A stretch of DNA of 64,000 nucleotides from an uncultured Bacteroidales bacterium (GCA_902793405.1 CADBDH010000005.1:58619-122618); one strand, 5' to 3'; shown: positions 1-9,156, counted from the first letter of the stretch. Program-made: numbers and translations. The notes: generated from the letters alone by a model not told the origin.

Positions 1-1
1 G

Positions 2-1351
2 CCGCTGAACCTGCAGAAGCTTTACGTCTATGGGTCCATTTCCAATTGGTCGCAGAGTGATGCCGACTACCAGATGACAGGCTTCAGTACCGATGGCTGC
101 TTCTACTTGACCTTACCTTACAGCGCCATCGAGCGTACTGGCAATGGTGGCCAACCCGAGTTCCTGTTCAAGGTCTATCACGTGAACGGAAACTCCTATG
201 TCACCCAGTCATGGCCCACGCTGGCCGAGGGATGTGAGGACTACCTGACCTTCTGCTCTAACGGCTGGAAGCAGATTGTAGCCTTCAACGACGATGATGT
301 GGAGGACTTGGCACAGCGCAAGGAGACGGCTTTGTATATCCGTCCGCTGGCCAACTTTGACTTGACCAACAGGATGGAGCAGGAGCGCATTTCCAACTTC
401 CGCCGTGTGCCTGGCACCCAGCACTTATACCGCTCCTACCATCCCTATCACTCATCGCGTGCTCAATATGACACCGAGCGTGCACGTCTCGAGTGGGTTG
501 CCGCCTTGGCAACCGAGGCCGGAATCAATTGCGACATCGCTCTGTCGGGCAATTTGGAGTCGGAGGATGGTACCGCAACTTACACCGTCAACGGCACAAC
601 CTACACCACCAGCATTCCCGATTACTACCGTGCGATTATCAGCAATCACCGTGTGCTCTATGTGGGCAAGCAGAACGGTCACACGCCTTCCTATGACCAT
701 GCCCTCTATTACACCGACCAAAGCCGCTTCGCTGAGTGGATCCAGGAAATTGTGCGCTTTATCAACGATGAGGACCATCCCGTACCGTTCCAGATCCATT
801 GCCACTTGGGAGCTGACCGCACCGGTGTGTTCTCAGGGGTTCTTGCCGCGATGTGTGGTGCATCGTGGGATGACATCGCTGCCGACTACATGCGTACTAG
901 CGACATGCAGATTTCAGAGTATCGCCATTCTAATCAGTTGCGTTACGCCTTCTATCTGCTCACGGGCTTTGACCCGCTGATTTTGCCCTCAGGTCCCAAT
1001 GCCGTGCCCACGGTTTACACTGCTGTGACACTTGATGATGCAATCGCTTCACATGCCGCCTACAGCGGTGGTAGGGTACTCTACACCTATCCGGCTATCG
1101 GCACCTTGTTGCCCACCTTAAAGGATGCCATCGCTGCCCACTTTGTCAATGGCGGCTATCTTGAGATGGAAGAGGTTGAGGCTTGTGTTGCCAAGTTGCG
1201 TGGTGACGAGCAGATTCCGACAGGTGTCATTGACATCCGTGATGATGTGATGTCGCCTCAAGTGCAAAAGATATTTAGCAACGGCCGTCTGCTGATCATT
1301 CGTGACGGTGTTGCTTATGACGCGTGGGGCCACATTGTGGATGTGAAGTAA
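2..1351 (+). CDS. Secreted tyrosine-phosphatase-like protein, 3' part (5' end outside window)
   Basis: The reading frame is open from base 2, so the start lies upstream of the window. The first visible residues (YVYGSISNWSQ) look like a small beta-sandwich module of the kind found in starch-binding or surface-glycan proteins. The core carries the protein tyrosine phosphatase P-loop HCHLGADRTG (bases 797-826), with Cys at 800-802 and Arg at 818-820, matching HCX5R; the NFRRVPG...YRS segment before it fits the Y_phosphatase3 family. The C-terminus (KIFSNGRLLIIRDGVAYDAWG) resembles a short terminal module seen on many exported Bacteroidales proteins. Inference: an exported phosphatase acting on phosphotyrosine, phosphoinositide or another phosphoester. 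The signal peptide cannot be checked. The phosphatase call is firm; the substrate is unknown. Confidence 0.8.
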   Translation, partial: PLNLQKLYVYGSISNWSQSDADYQMTGFSTDGCFYLTLPYSAIERTGNGGQPEFLFKVYHVNGNSYVTQSWPTLAEGCEDYLTFCSNGWKQIVAFNDDDVEDLAQRKETALYIRPLANFDLTNRMEQERISNFRRVPGTQHLYRSYHPYHSSRAQYDTERARLEWVAALATEAGINCDIALSGNLESEDGTATYTVNGTTYTTSIPDYYRAIISNHRVLYVGKQNGHTPSYDHALYYTDQSRFAEWIQEIVRFINDEDHPVPFQIHCHLGADRTGVFSGVLAAMCGASWDDIAADYMRTSDMQISEYRHSNQLRYAFYLLTGFDPLILPSGPNAVPTVYTAVTLDDAIASHAAYSGGRVLYTYPAIGTLLPTLKDAIAAHFVNGGYLEMEEVEACVAKLRGDEQIPTGVIDIRDDVMSPQVQKIFSNGRLLIIRDGVAYDAWGHIVDVK

Positions 1352-1395
1352 CGTTCTCTCTATACTCTCTTCCTCACACTTGAGGAACGTCAAAG

Positions 1396-1426
1396 CGAGG
1401 GGATGGCCACAACAGCCATCCCCTCG
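1396..1426. terminator. Bidirectional terminator between convergent genes
   Basis: A perfect 12-bp stem (CGAGGGGATGGC and its complement) encloses a 7-nt loop. It lies between the phosphatase gene (+) and the DUF6377 gene (-), which converge here, so it can serve both. Confidence 0.75.
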
Positions 1427-1430
1427 TTAT

Positions 1431-3059
1431 TCACAACCGCCTCACGTGTGCGATAAATTCGTCCTTGGGCAGGTCCGAACGGTTACGGGTCTTGAGCCTG
1501 TAGTTATAGACTGTCTGGGGGGAATAATGCAGGAAACTGGCAATCTTGACGCTGTCGTTGATACCCAGCCTGACCAATGCGTAGATGCGCAGCTCGGGCG
1601 AGAGCAGGTTGTTACCCTTAACCTCGATGTGCTCACCTGGGCGTAGCAGAGCATTAAAACGCTCGACGAAATCAGGGAAAAGCTCCAAAAAAATCATGTC
1701 AAAATTGTAGAACAGCTGGCTTAGGTCCTGCTTCATGGTCGATTGGTCGAGCTGAGCCTGTAGCTCCTTGTTTTTGCCCGTTTTGAGTTTGCCGAGGATG
1801 CTGATTCGGTTTTTCTCGGCCTCGCTGATGTAATTGGAGCACAAGTTGAACAACTGCCCGATATACTCTTCCTTAATCATATTGCTCTCGACGAGTTCCT
1901 TGTTGAGCTCTTCTAGTTGGGCATTGAGTGACAGCAGTTTGTCGTTATTGACTGCTAGCTCGTTGTGCATCATCGTCAAGTGTTTGTTTCTCTTATAGAT
2001 ACCCCACAGCAGGATGCTCAATAGGGCGGCGGCAATGAGGACGGCGACAATAAGGATGTTGCGCCTGGTGGATGAGGCCCGCTGTTTTTGTGAATAGGCG
2101 GTAGTGATGATAGGCAGATACTCGCCCACGAGCGAGAGCCTGCTGCGAGCGTTACTGGTCATCACATCATTAAGCGAACAGGTGATGTAGCGGTAGGCAC
2201 GCTCGGTGTCCCCCTCCTTATACAGCATCCAGGCCAGCGATTGCAGTGAGGTATAGGTCTTGTTGCAGTTGCGCTTGTCGATAATTGACGACATGGTGTA
2301 GCAGTATTTTGCCCCTTGGGTGTCACCGATATCGCGATAGGTGTCGCCCAGCACAAACCAGTAGATGGCAGAGTTGGACACCAAGTTGCTGTGCGACTTG
2401 CCGAACTGCAGTAGCCCGTCGAGTGCTTCCTGGATGTGACCGCGGCTCTTCTCAATTTCGCAGGTGTTGACACACACTGTCAATGGGTCATCACTGTTCA
2501 CTATGTTCACTGTGTCGCGGTAGTGCATCAGCAGGGGCTTGTAATAGGCTATCTCGTCGGCATCGGTGGTCATTTGCGACAGGGAGAGCAGGATGCTGTG
2601 GTAGAGGTAATAGAAATGGGCGTTACCCTTGATGTAAGGGGTGTGGGGAATATTGTCGAGTACAGCCAGAGCATCATTAAGGCGCCCTAGGCATTTCAGG
2701 GCATCGGCCTCGTCAAGGCGGGCCGACGATAACGAGTCAAGCGAAAGCACTCCGTCAGCCATCTTGACTCGCTGGCGGGCATAGTAGAGCGCTGAGTCCA
2801 ACCTGTACTTGCGGTAATTGAGAAACAGTGTGTGGGCAAGTTCAAAGCGACCCTCCTGATTGGGAGCATTCTCATACATCTTCTTGTACCGCACCAGATG
2901 CTGCTGCAGTTGCTGGTCATAGTAGGCGCTGCTGTCGATGACGGCATCAAGCATTTTGAGCAGCGAGTCCACGTGATAGCGCTCGCCGGCATGAGCCACG
3001 GAGCAACACATGCATAGCCATATCATTATGGCTATCCGCAGTATTGACCCGGCTCGCAT
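1431..3059 (-). CDS. DUF6377-type TPR/transmembrane regulator
   Basis: 542 aa. An N-terminal signal-like segment (residues 1-24) precedes an alpha-helical TPR-like region to about residue 320, a single transmembrane helix near 333-353 (LIVAVLIAAALLSILLWGIY) and a cytoplasmic coiled coil near 360-400. The C-terminus (residues about 500-542; LVRLGINDSVKIASFLHYSP then TVYNYRLKTRNRS) is a LuxR-like helix-turn-helix typical of the Bacteroidota DUF6377 family. The architecture suggests a one-component membrane regulator that senses in the periplasm and binds DNA in the cytoplasm. It starts 12 nt after panB ends and is probably cotranscribed with it, although no functional link is evident. Target genes are unknown. 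Confidence 0.8.
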   Translation of the reverse strand: MRAGSILRIAIMIWLCMCCSVAHAGERYHVDSLLKMLDAVIDSSAYYDQQLQQHLVRYKKMYENAPNQEGRFELAHTLFLNYRKYRLDSALYYARQRVKMADGVLSLDSLSSARLDEADALKCLGRLNDALAVLDNIPHTPYIKGNAHFYYLYHSILLSLSQMTTDADEIAYYKPLLMHYRDTVNIVNSDDPLTVCVNTCEIEKSRGHIQEALDGLLQFGKSHSNLVSNSAIYWFVLGDTYRDIGDTQGAKYCYTMSSIIDKRNCNKTYTSLQSLAWMLYKEGDTERAYRYITCSLNDVMTSNARSRLSLVGEYLPIITTAYSQKQRASSTRRNILIVAVLIAAALLSILLWGIYKRNKHLTMMHNELAVNNDKLLSLNAQLEELNKELVESNMIKEEYIGQLFNLCSNYISEAEKNRISILGKLKTGKNKELQAQLDQSTMKQDLSQLFYNFDMIFLELFPDFVERFNALLRPGEHIEVKGNNLLSPELRIYALVRLGINDSVKIASFLHYSPQTVYNYRLKTRNRSDLPKDEFIAHVRRL

Positions 3060-3071
3060 GAGTGGTGGGAT

Positions 3072-3893
3072 TTAGTATTGTTCATTCTCGTTGGGGAAGT
3101 CGCCGCTCTTGACGTCGGTGATGTAGTTGCCCACGCTATCGATAATCTGCTCGCCCAGGTTGTTATAGACGCGCAGGAACTTGGGTTTGAACTCACGGTT
3201 CAGGCCCAGCATGTCGTGCAGCACAAGCACCTGGCCGCTGCAAGCTCCGCCACCACCAATGCCTATGGTGGGCACGTTGATGCTCTGGGTGACCTTGGCA
3301 GCCAGCGTGGCGGGAATTTTCTCCAGCACGATACCGAAGCAGCCTATCTCGGCCAGCACCTTGGCGTCGGCCAGCAGGCGTGTGGCTTCGGCCTCACCCT
3401 CGGCACGCGTAGCATAGGTACCGAACTTGTTGATTGACTGCGGAGTAAGTCCCAGGTGGCCCATCACGGGGATGCCGGCACGCAGTATCATCTCGATGGC
3501 TGGACGCATCTCACGTCCACCCTCAAGTTTCACGCCGTCGGCACCGGTTTCCTGCATGATGCGCACGGCATTGCGCTGGGCATCCATTGGGTCGCCCTGA
3601 TAGGTGCCGAAAGGCATATCCACGATGACCATCGCACGCTTGACGGCGCGCACTACCGTGCGGCCATACACAATCATATCGTCGATGGTGATGGGGATTG
3701 TGGTGGCATTGCCCTGCATGACGTTGGAAGCGCTGTCGCCCACCAGGATGATGTCGATACCGGCTTGGTCAACAAGTGTTGCCATGGTGTAGTCATAGGC
3801 CGTAATCATCGCGATTTTCTCGCCTGCGTTGCGCATGTCGGCGATGCGCTTGGTCGTTACCTTGCGGGGGTCGGAAACAGTATAGGTTGACAT
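3072..3893 (-). CDS. panB: 3-methyl-2-oxobutanoate hydroxymethyltransferase
   Basis: 273 aa, the usual length. PanB transfers a hydroxymethyl group from methylene-tetrahydrofolate to alpha-ketoisovalerate, giving ketopantoate, the first committed step of pantothenate and coenzyme A synthesis in the cytoplasm. Family blocks are present in order: MITAYDYTMATLVDQAGID, LVGDSASNVMQG (metal-binding Asp), MPFGTYQ, GVKLEGG, MGHLGLTPQS and the C-terminal IGIGGG plus HDMLGL. A consensus promoter lies upstream and the DUF6377 gene follows after 12 nt. No other pantothenate gene lies in the window. Confidence 0.97.
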   Translation of the reverse strand: MSTYTVSDPRKVTTKRIADMRNAGEKIAMITAYDYTMATLVDQAGIDIILVGDSASNVMQGNATTIPITIDDMIVYGRTVVRAVKRAMVIVDMPFGTYQGDPMDAQRNAVRIMQETGADGVKLEGGREMRPAIEMILRAGIPVMGHLGLTPQSINKFGTYATRAEGEAEATRLLADAKVLAEIGCFGIVLEKIPATLAAKVTQSINVPTIGIGGGGACSGQVLVLHDMLGLNREFKPKFLRVYNNLGEQIIDSVGNYITDVKSGDFPNENEQY

Positions 3894-3935
3894 GATAGTA
3901 ATGTGCTATAATTAAAGATTGTTATTAAGTGGCTG

Positions 3936-3967
3936 CAAATGTACACGTTTTACACTCAACATTCAAA
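3936..3967 (-). promoter_or_regulatory. Bacteroides-type promoter of panB
   Basis: On the minus strand, TTTG (3964-3967) and TACATTTG (3936-3943) are separated by 20 nt, matching the -33/-7 consensus TTTG-N19-20-TAnnTTTG. The box ends about 40 nt before the panB ATG. Confidence 0.75.
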
Positions 3968-4017
3968 TTTTGGGCCAGATTAAACCAAAAAAAGTTTAAA
4001 ACGTCTTATTATTCGGT

Positions 4018-4098
4018 TAATTTTGGCGAAGACAAGGCCGATAAGTGTACTTTTTGACCTCGACTTGCTCAAAATTTCGGTTTTTATTGCTAATTTTG
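4018..4098 (+). promoter_or_regulatory. Two tandem -7 boxes before the Cys-rich gene
   Basis: TAATTTTG occurs at 4018-4025 and again at 4091-4098, each followed by GCG. Neither has a perfect TTTG at the right distance. The first ends about 120 nt and the second about 50 nt before the ATG at 4149. One or both may be used. Confidence 0.4.
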
Positions 4099-4148
4099 GC
4101 GCGCAAAAATCATTAACAACAATAATTAACTTTAAAACGTACACAAAA

Positions 4149-4637
4149 ATGAAGAAATTCTTATTATCACTCGCTCTGGTGGCTTTTGCCGCAAGCGCAT
4201 CGATGGCTCAGGCTCCCGTCAAGACTGCACAAGTTACTGCTCCGAAGCACGAGAAGTGCGAGGGTCACAAGGATGGTCAGAAGTGTAACAAGCCCGCCGA
4301 CCAGCAGTGCCCCGATTGCAAGGAAAAGGCTGCTAAGCAGGAATGCAAGAAAGAGGCTGGCAAGCAGTGCGAAAAGGCTGCCATGATGAAAAAGCAGGAG
4401 TGCAAGGAAGGTATGAAGCACGAATGCAAGGAAGCCAAGAAAGAGTGCAAGGAAGGCATGAAGGAATGCAAAGAAGGCATGAAGCACGAGTGCAAGGAAG
4501 GTGCCGCCAAGCAGTGTGACAAGGCCGCTGCCCCGAAGAAGGACTGCTGCAAAGACAAGAAAATGGAAGGCCAGAAGTGCGACAAGCCGGCCGACCAGCA
4601 GTGCCCCGATTGCAAGGAGAAGGCTAAGAAGAACTAA
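4149..4637 (+). CDS. Small secreted Cys/Lys-rich repeat protein
   Basis: 162 aa from the ATG at 4149. This start is chosen because it opens a clean signal peptide (MKKFLLSLALVAFAASASMAQ); the frame is open further upstream, but that segment overlaps the promoter boxes. The mature part is very basic and holds 17 cysteines, mostly in ECKEGMK-type heptads plus two copies of a KCxKPADQQCPDCKEK module, one near each end. Cysteines at regular spacing in Lys/Glu-rich sequence suggest metal binding (metallothionein-like) or a disulfide-linked envelope protein. I do not recognise a named family. A strong rho-independent terminator follows, and the gene appears monocistronic. Confidence 0.75.
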   Translation: MKKFLLSLALVAFAASASMAQAPVKTAQVTAPKHEKCEGHKDGQKCNKPADQQCPDCKEKAAKQECKKEAGKQCEKAAMMKKQECKEGMKHECKEAKKECKEGMKECKEGMKHECKEGAAKQCDKAAAPKKDCCKDKKMEGQKCDKPADQQCPDCKEKAKKN

Positions 4638-4689
4638 TCCAGGCCCCCGTCAAGGCCTTGGCTTGAATGGCATCGACCATCAAGCCAGC

Positions 4690-4727
4690 AAAAATCCCTG
4701 ATTTCCTCGATGAAATCGGGGATTTTT
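4690..4727 (+). terminator. Rho-independent terminator of the Cys-rich gene
   Basis: A 16-bp stem (4690-4705 with 4712-4727, one wobble) with a 6-nt loop ends in a T-run. It lies about 50 nt after the stop codon. Confidence 0.85.
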
Positions 4728-4863
4728 GTATTTTTAAGCTCCAAACCTAGTAAGACAGGACACTTGGAAATGAATTTAGATAAATCACGTGATTAAAACA
4801 ATTTAATGTTTTCAAAATCAATGAAATAACATTTTAAAGCACTTTGATTTATATTGGATGCCC

Positions 4864-4894
4864 TTTGTTGTGTCGATGCAATGAGATAATTTTG
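4864..4894 (+). promoter_or_regulatory. Bacteroides-type promoter of the 1297-aa secreted protein
   Basis: TTTG (4864-4867), a 19-nt spacer, then TAATTTTG (4887-4894). The ATG follows 38 nt later. Confidence 0.75.
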
Positions 4895-4932
4895 CGACAA
4901 ATTAACATTATATATTAACACGTTCATCAATT

Positions 4933-7900
4933 ATGAAGAAATTCTCAACTTTACTCAATCTTGCCGCCATCATGCTGCTGTCAGTAGCATGGGGAGGCAA
5001 CGTCTGGGCCCAAGATGCACTGCCGCTCACGGCAGATGCACCTCAGGTGACTCAAGACTTTGACGGCATGTGGGATGCTGCAGCACAGGCTGCCACGCTC
5101 AATATGCCGCAGGGCTGGCGCATCGAGCGCCAGATGAGTGCGCCCCGCACGGTGGGCAGCTATGCCTCGGCAGCTACCGAGGTCATGTACACTGGCGGCA
5201 CCAGCCTGGCCAGCAATGCCAAGAACGGCACCTGGAATTTCGCTTCCAGCAGCGTGCCCAGCGATTGCTCGGTAGGCGGCCTGTCGACGACGGTCGACGG
5301 CGGCACCCGCTGCATCAACGTGATGACTTGCCTGCACAATGCGGGCGATGAGGCCATCACCAAGTTGACGTTCAACTACGATATCGAGAAGTACCGCGAC
5401 GGCGACAACCCCGCCGGCTTTGCAGTGCAGCTCTACGTCTCGACCGATGGTGTAACGTGGAACAATGCAGGCGAGGACTTCTACAACTACTTCGCTCCTG
5501 ACGGTGCCACTATCGGCGCCGAGGTCGTGCCCATCAGCACAACTGCTGTGGCAGGCAAGCAGCTCATGGTAGATCTGGCTGCCGGCAGTGACCTGTATCT
5601 GGCTTGGAACATCAGCGTAGCCAGCAGCACCAGCCCCAACAAGGCTATGGGTCTGTCGATTGACAACGTGGTCATCGATGCCACCTTCGCCTCTCAGGAC
5701 CAGTCCTGCTATATCTACGTCGAGGATGTGACCAAGTGGAGTGCCCTGTATATGGCTCTCGACGGCGGCGAGGCACAAGCTGCTGCCAGCAGTGCCGTAG
5801 TCAACGGCGTGACCTACAAGGTGTGGTCGCTCGACATGGACGGCAACGAGCACCAGCTGATGTTCACCGACAAGCTTGGCAATAGTGTTAACTGCAGCGT
5901 TATCGCCGACAATGACCACTACCTGTGCCTGACCAAGGAGGGTGCTACCGAAATCACCGATCCGCAGAATTACGACGGTTATGTTGACCCGACCCGTCCC
6001 CCGTTTGTCGCTTCGGGCATCTACCTGCGCGGCGAGGTGAACAGCTGGGGCGCAGTTGCCGAGTGGGAATTCAGCGACGAGGGCAACGGCACCTATGTGC
6101 TCTATGACAAGACCCTCAGCGGCCAGTTCAAGGTGGCCGATGCGAGCTGGAGCAGTGCATGCAACTACGGCAGCAACGGCACCAGTGTCCAGGTGGACGT
6201 TCCCTACAACCTCGTGTTAGGTACCAACGACAATATCTCCTGCGGCGGCAACACCTACGTGTGCAAGCGCATTGTCCTCAACATCGTTGACGGTGCTGCC
6301 ACGCTGATGCTCGTGAGCGACGATGACGACACGGGCCTGACCTCGGTCTATGTCATCGGTGACAACAACGGCTGGAACTATATGGATACGTCGGGCGAGC
6401 TGAAGCTCGTCGAGGGCAAGACCTTCCAGGGCCAGGTAACCATGCCTGCCGTGGGCGACGGCTACAGCCACTGGCGCATCTATCAGCGCCTGGGCATGGG
6501 CGGCGTGTGGGGCGCCGAGAGCGACCTCACCGGCGACAACACCAGCGGTACGCTCGTCAAGGGCGCCACGGGCAAGGTGTCGACCGCTCCAGGTACCTAT
6601 GACGTAACCTTCAACCTCGAGACTGGCGAGTACAGCCTGACGCTGTCGGCCTCAACGCCCACCACGATGACACTGCAGCCCGCCAATGTCGTGCTCGTGC
6701 CCGAAGTGCCCGAGCAGGTCAAGGTGCTGTCGCTCAACAACAGCCTCATTTATTATAATAACCAGGACGCCATGTTCAACGACATTGCACAAGCCATGGG
6801 CAAGGACGCCAACTGGACCAAGCACACCCTGCTGGGCAAGTCGCTCATGGCCCACTGGGAGGAAGGCGACGGTGTAGCCGAGGACGGTAACCCCGGTGCC
6901 AAGATGCTTGTGCGCAGCGAGGCATGGACCCACATCATCCTGCAGGAGCAGAGTTCACTGCCCCGCACCAATATCGAGTCCTTCCGCGCCAACGTGAAAC
7001 TCTGGGTGGACTACATCCGCGAATACTGCCCCAACCCCAACGCCATCATCATCTTGCCCATCAACTGGGCCTATGCCGGCGACTGGGCAAACTACACCGC
7101 CTTCAACTCGACGTTTGTCAAGAACTACCAGGATGTAGCCCTTGACCTGGGCGTGACGCTGTGCCCCGTGGGCGTAGCCTATCAGGACATCTATGACCGT
7201 GAGGGCACCGCAGGCACCCTGACGTGGTTCCAAGATGACCGCCACCCCACCCCCAAGTCGACCTATGTGGCTGCTGCCATGGAATACGGCCTCATCTACG
7301 GCGTTGACCCGCTCACCATCACCTGGGCACCTAGCGGCATGAGCAGCGACGATGCAGCCGCCATGCGCGGTTATGCCAGCCGAGCCCTGAACGGCTTCAC
7401 CAACTATGTGGACCACACTGCAGGCCAAGTGCATTACAAGGTGACCGTGCGCGACCAGTTCGGCATGGAAATCGAGGCACCCACTCCTGTGGAGATGACC
7501 CTGAGCGACGGCGGTAACATTGACGCCGACCTGGTATTCACCAGCAACGGCATCAACGGTGAATATACCGTGACCGCAACAACCGGTGACTTCACCCAGA
7601 ACGCAACCGTCAAGGTCGCCAGCGCAATGACCGAGGTAGTGACCTACCCCGCCATCGAACTGAACGAGACCGTCTTGAGCGCCAGCGAGAACTTTGACAC
7701 GATGGGTGATGAGGCTACCGCCACCTTGCCCGCAGCATGGCGCATCGACCGCATCCTGACCGCTCCGCGCACCATGGGTAGCTACGAACTGGCCGCCGAC
7801 ACGACGATGTACAGCGGCGGCGTGAGCCTGCCCAGCAATGCCAAGAACGGTACTTGGAACTTTGGCGACAATGCCGGCAACGACCGTGCCCTGGGTGGCA

Positions 7901-8826
7901 TCTCGACCGGTGTAGCCAATGGCACGCGCTGCGTCAACGTCTATGCCCACCTGCTGAACACCGGCAAGAAGGACATCGAGAACGTGAACGTCAGCTACAA
8001 TGTTGAGAAATACCGCAAGGGCAACAACAGCGCGGGCTTTGCCGTGCAGCTCTATTATTCCATCGACGGCCGCAACTGGACCAGCGCCGGCAACAATTTC
8101 TACACCTATTTCGCTCCCGACAGCGAGACGGCAGGTTATGAGACCGTTCCCGGCGAGGTGGTTCCCGTGAGCGCCATGCTCGGCACAAAACTCGCACGCG
8201 GTTGCGACCTGTACCTGGCTTGGAACATCAGCGTGGCCAGTGGCGATGCCGCACAGGGCGCCATGGCATTGGGTATCGACGACTTCGCCATCAGCGGCGA
8301 GCTGCCCACAATTCCCACCAGCCAGCACTACATCTTTGTCAACGACCAGACCGGTTGGGATGCCCTGGGACTGTATGCCTGGGGTGACAGCGAACTCTTC
8401 GGCGCATGGCCCGGCGAGGCCAGCGTGGGCGATTCCATCGTCAACGACATCAAGTACAAGGTGTTCCTGCTCGATACCGAGGGTGGCAACTATCACCTGA
8501 TTTTCAACAATTGGAACAACGGTGTGCAGTTGCCCGACTATGACATCGTAGCCGATCGCGACTACTTCTTCACCATCACGGCCGACGGAGTAACCGAAGA
8601 CGAGACCGCCGTTATCGAGTGCATGCTCGATGCTGCTCCCGTTATCCAAGTCAACGGCAAGCAAGTGACCTATCCTGGCAACATCACCGTTTACAACACC
8701 AACGGCCAGACGGTTGCCATCGGCAAGGACAGCATGGGACTTGCCCACCTGTCACGCGGCATCTACATCGTGCAGGGCCGCAGCGGCAGCAATGTCTCCA
8801 CCATCAAGATCACTATCGGTTCATAA
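4933..8826 (+). CDS. Large secreted SGNH-hydrolase-like protein with duplicated flanking modules
   Basis: 1297 aa with a signal peptide ending near residue 26. Order of parts: beta-sandwich module A1 (about 39-254); starch-binding-like module B1 (about 260-340, YIYVEDVTKW); two beta-rich segments (about 360-575); an SGNH/GDSL-like domain (about 597-810); an Ig-like segment (about 815-905); module A2 (about 915-1124); module B2 (about 1133-1225, YIFVNDQTGWDALGLYAW, CBM26-like); and a C-terminus (ITVYNTNGQTV...LSRGIYIVQG) like a type IX secretion sorting domain. In the SGNH part LSLNNSLIYYNN supplies the nucleophile Ser604 and DDRHP supplies Asp768/His771, so catalysis looks possible; the usual GNS block is NNS. 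It resembles DUF4886-type hydrolases. Likely role: surface or secreted esterase on glycans. The substrate is unknown. Confidence 0.8.
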   Translation: MKKFSTLLNLAAIMLLSVAWGGNVWAQDALPLTADAPQVTQDFDGMWDAAAQAATLNMPQGWRIERQMSAPRTVGSYASAATEVMYTGGTSLASNAKNGTWNFASSSVPSDCSVGGLSTTVDGGTRCINVMTCLHNAGDEAITKLTFNYDIEKYRDGDNPAGFAVQLYVSTDGVTWNNAGEDFYNYFAPDGATIGAEVVPISTTAVAGKQLMVDLAAGSDLYLAWNISVASSTSPNKAMGLSIDNVVIDATFASQDQSCYIYVEDVTKWSALYMALDGGEAQAAASSAVVNGVTYKVWSLDMDGNEHQLMFTDKLGNSVNCSVIADNDHYLCLTKEGATEITDPQNYDGYVDPTRPPFVASGIYLRGEVNSWGAVAEWEFSDEGNGTYVLYDKTLSGQFKVADASWSSACNYGSNGTSVQVDVPYNLVLGTNDNISCGGNTYVCKRIVLNIVDGAATLMLVSDDDDTGLTSVYVIGDNNGWNYMDTSGELKLVEGKTFQGQVTMPAVGDGYSHWRIYQRLGMGGVWGAESDLTGDNTSGTLVKGATGKVSTAPGTYDVTFNLETGEYSLTLSASTPTTMTLQPANVVLVPEVPEQVKVLSLNNSLIYYNNQDAMFNDIAQAMGKDANWTKHTLLGKSLMAHWEEGDGVAEDGNPGAKMLVRSEAWTHIILQEQSSLPRTNIESFRANVKLWVDYIREYCPNPNAIIILPINWAYAGDWANYTAFNSTFVKNYQDVALDLGVTLCPVGVAYQDIYDREGTAGTLTWFQDDRHPTPKSTYVAAAMEYGLIYGVDPLTITWAPSGMSSDDAAAMRGYASRALNGFTNYVDHTAGQVHYKVTVRDQFGMEIEAPTPVEMTLSDGGNIDADLVFTSNGINGEYTVTATTGDFTQNATVKVASAMTEVVTYPAIELNETVLSASENFDTMGDEATATLPAAWRIDRILTAPRTMGSYELAADTTMYSGGVSLPSNAKNGTWNFGDNAGNDRALGGISTGVANGTRCVNVYAHLLNTGKKDIENVNVSYNVEKYRKGNNSAGFAVQLYYSIDGRNWTSAGNNFYTYFAPDSETAGYETVPGEVVPVSAMLGTKLARGCDLYLAWNISVASGDAAQGAMALGIDDFAISGELPTIPTSQHYIFVNDQTGWDALGLYAWGDSELFGAWPGEASVGDSIVNDIKYKVFLLDTEGGNYHLIFNNWNNGVQLPDYDIVADRDYFFTITADGVTEDETAVIECMLDAAPVIQVNGKQVTYPGNITVYNTNGQTVAIGKDSMGLAHLSRGIYIVQGRSGSNVSTIKITIGS

Positions 8827-8846
8827 CCAATTTTTCATTTATTCCC

Positions 8847-8880
8847 GGCTGCCGCATGACCACATGTGGCAGCCTTTTTT
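8847..8880 (+). terminator. Rho-independent terminator
   Basis: A 12-bp stem (GGCTGCCGCATG with CATGTGGCAGCC, one wobble) is followed by six T, 20 nt after the stop of the large secreted protein. Confidence 0.85.
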
Positions 8881-8886
8881 ATCCTC

Positions 8887-8953
8887 AAAAAACCGCTATA
8901 ATTTGCCACGAAAGGGGTAAAATAGTCATTCGTGGCAAATTATAACGGTTTTT
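8887..8953. repeat. Long inverted repeat, 25-bp arms
   Basis: The left arm (8887-8912) and right arm (8929-8953) are reverse complements over 25 nt with one mismatch, around a 16-nt loop. The arms begin with an A-run and end with a T-run. It follows a normal terminator directly, so it is not needed to end transcription. It may be a miniature palindromic element or a second terminator. Confidence 0.7.
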
Positions 8954-9090
8954 CCTTATTGTAAATGGTAGGATTTTTAAAAAAGTTGTTCAATAACATT
9001 TATTTGTTTGAGGTAGATTTGACTGAGCCGCACAATAGCTATGTTTTTCTTTCGTTTATGTTCTTAAAAAAACTGAAGCAGATGGATTAT

Positions 9091-9122
9091 TTTGGTTGAT
9101 TGGGCAAAATGTCGTAATTTCG
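9091..9122 (+). promoter_or_regulatory. Promoter of the dihydrouridine synthase operon
   Basis: TTTG (9091-9094), a 20-nt spacer, then TAATTTCG (9115-9122; one mismatch to TAnnTTTG). The ATG is at 9157. Confidence 0.6.
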
Positions 9123-9156
9123 CAGTGTTAAAACAAATCGAAGGCACATTAGCGCA

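Noticed and set aside
6955-8748. 597-codon open frame on the minus strand
   Set aside because: Antisense to the large secreted protein; its His/Val/Gly-rich sequence has no domain signature.
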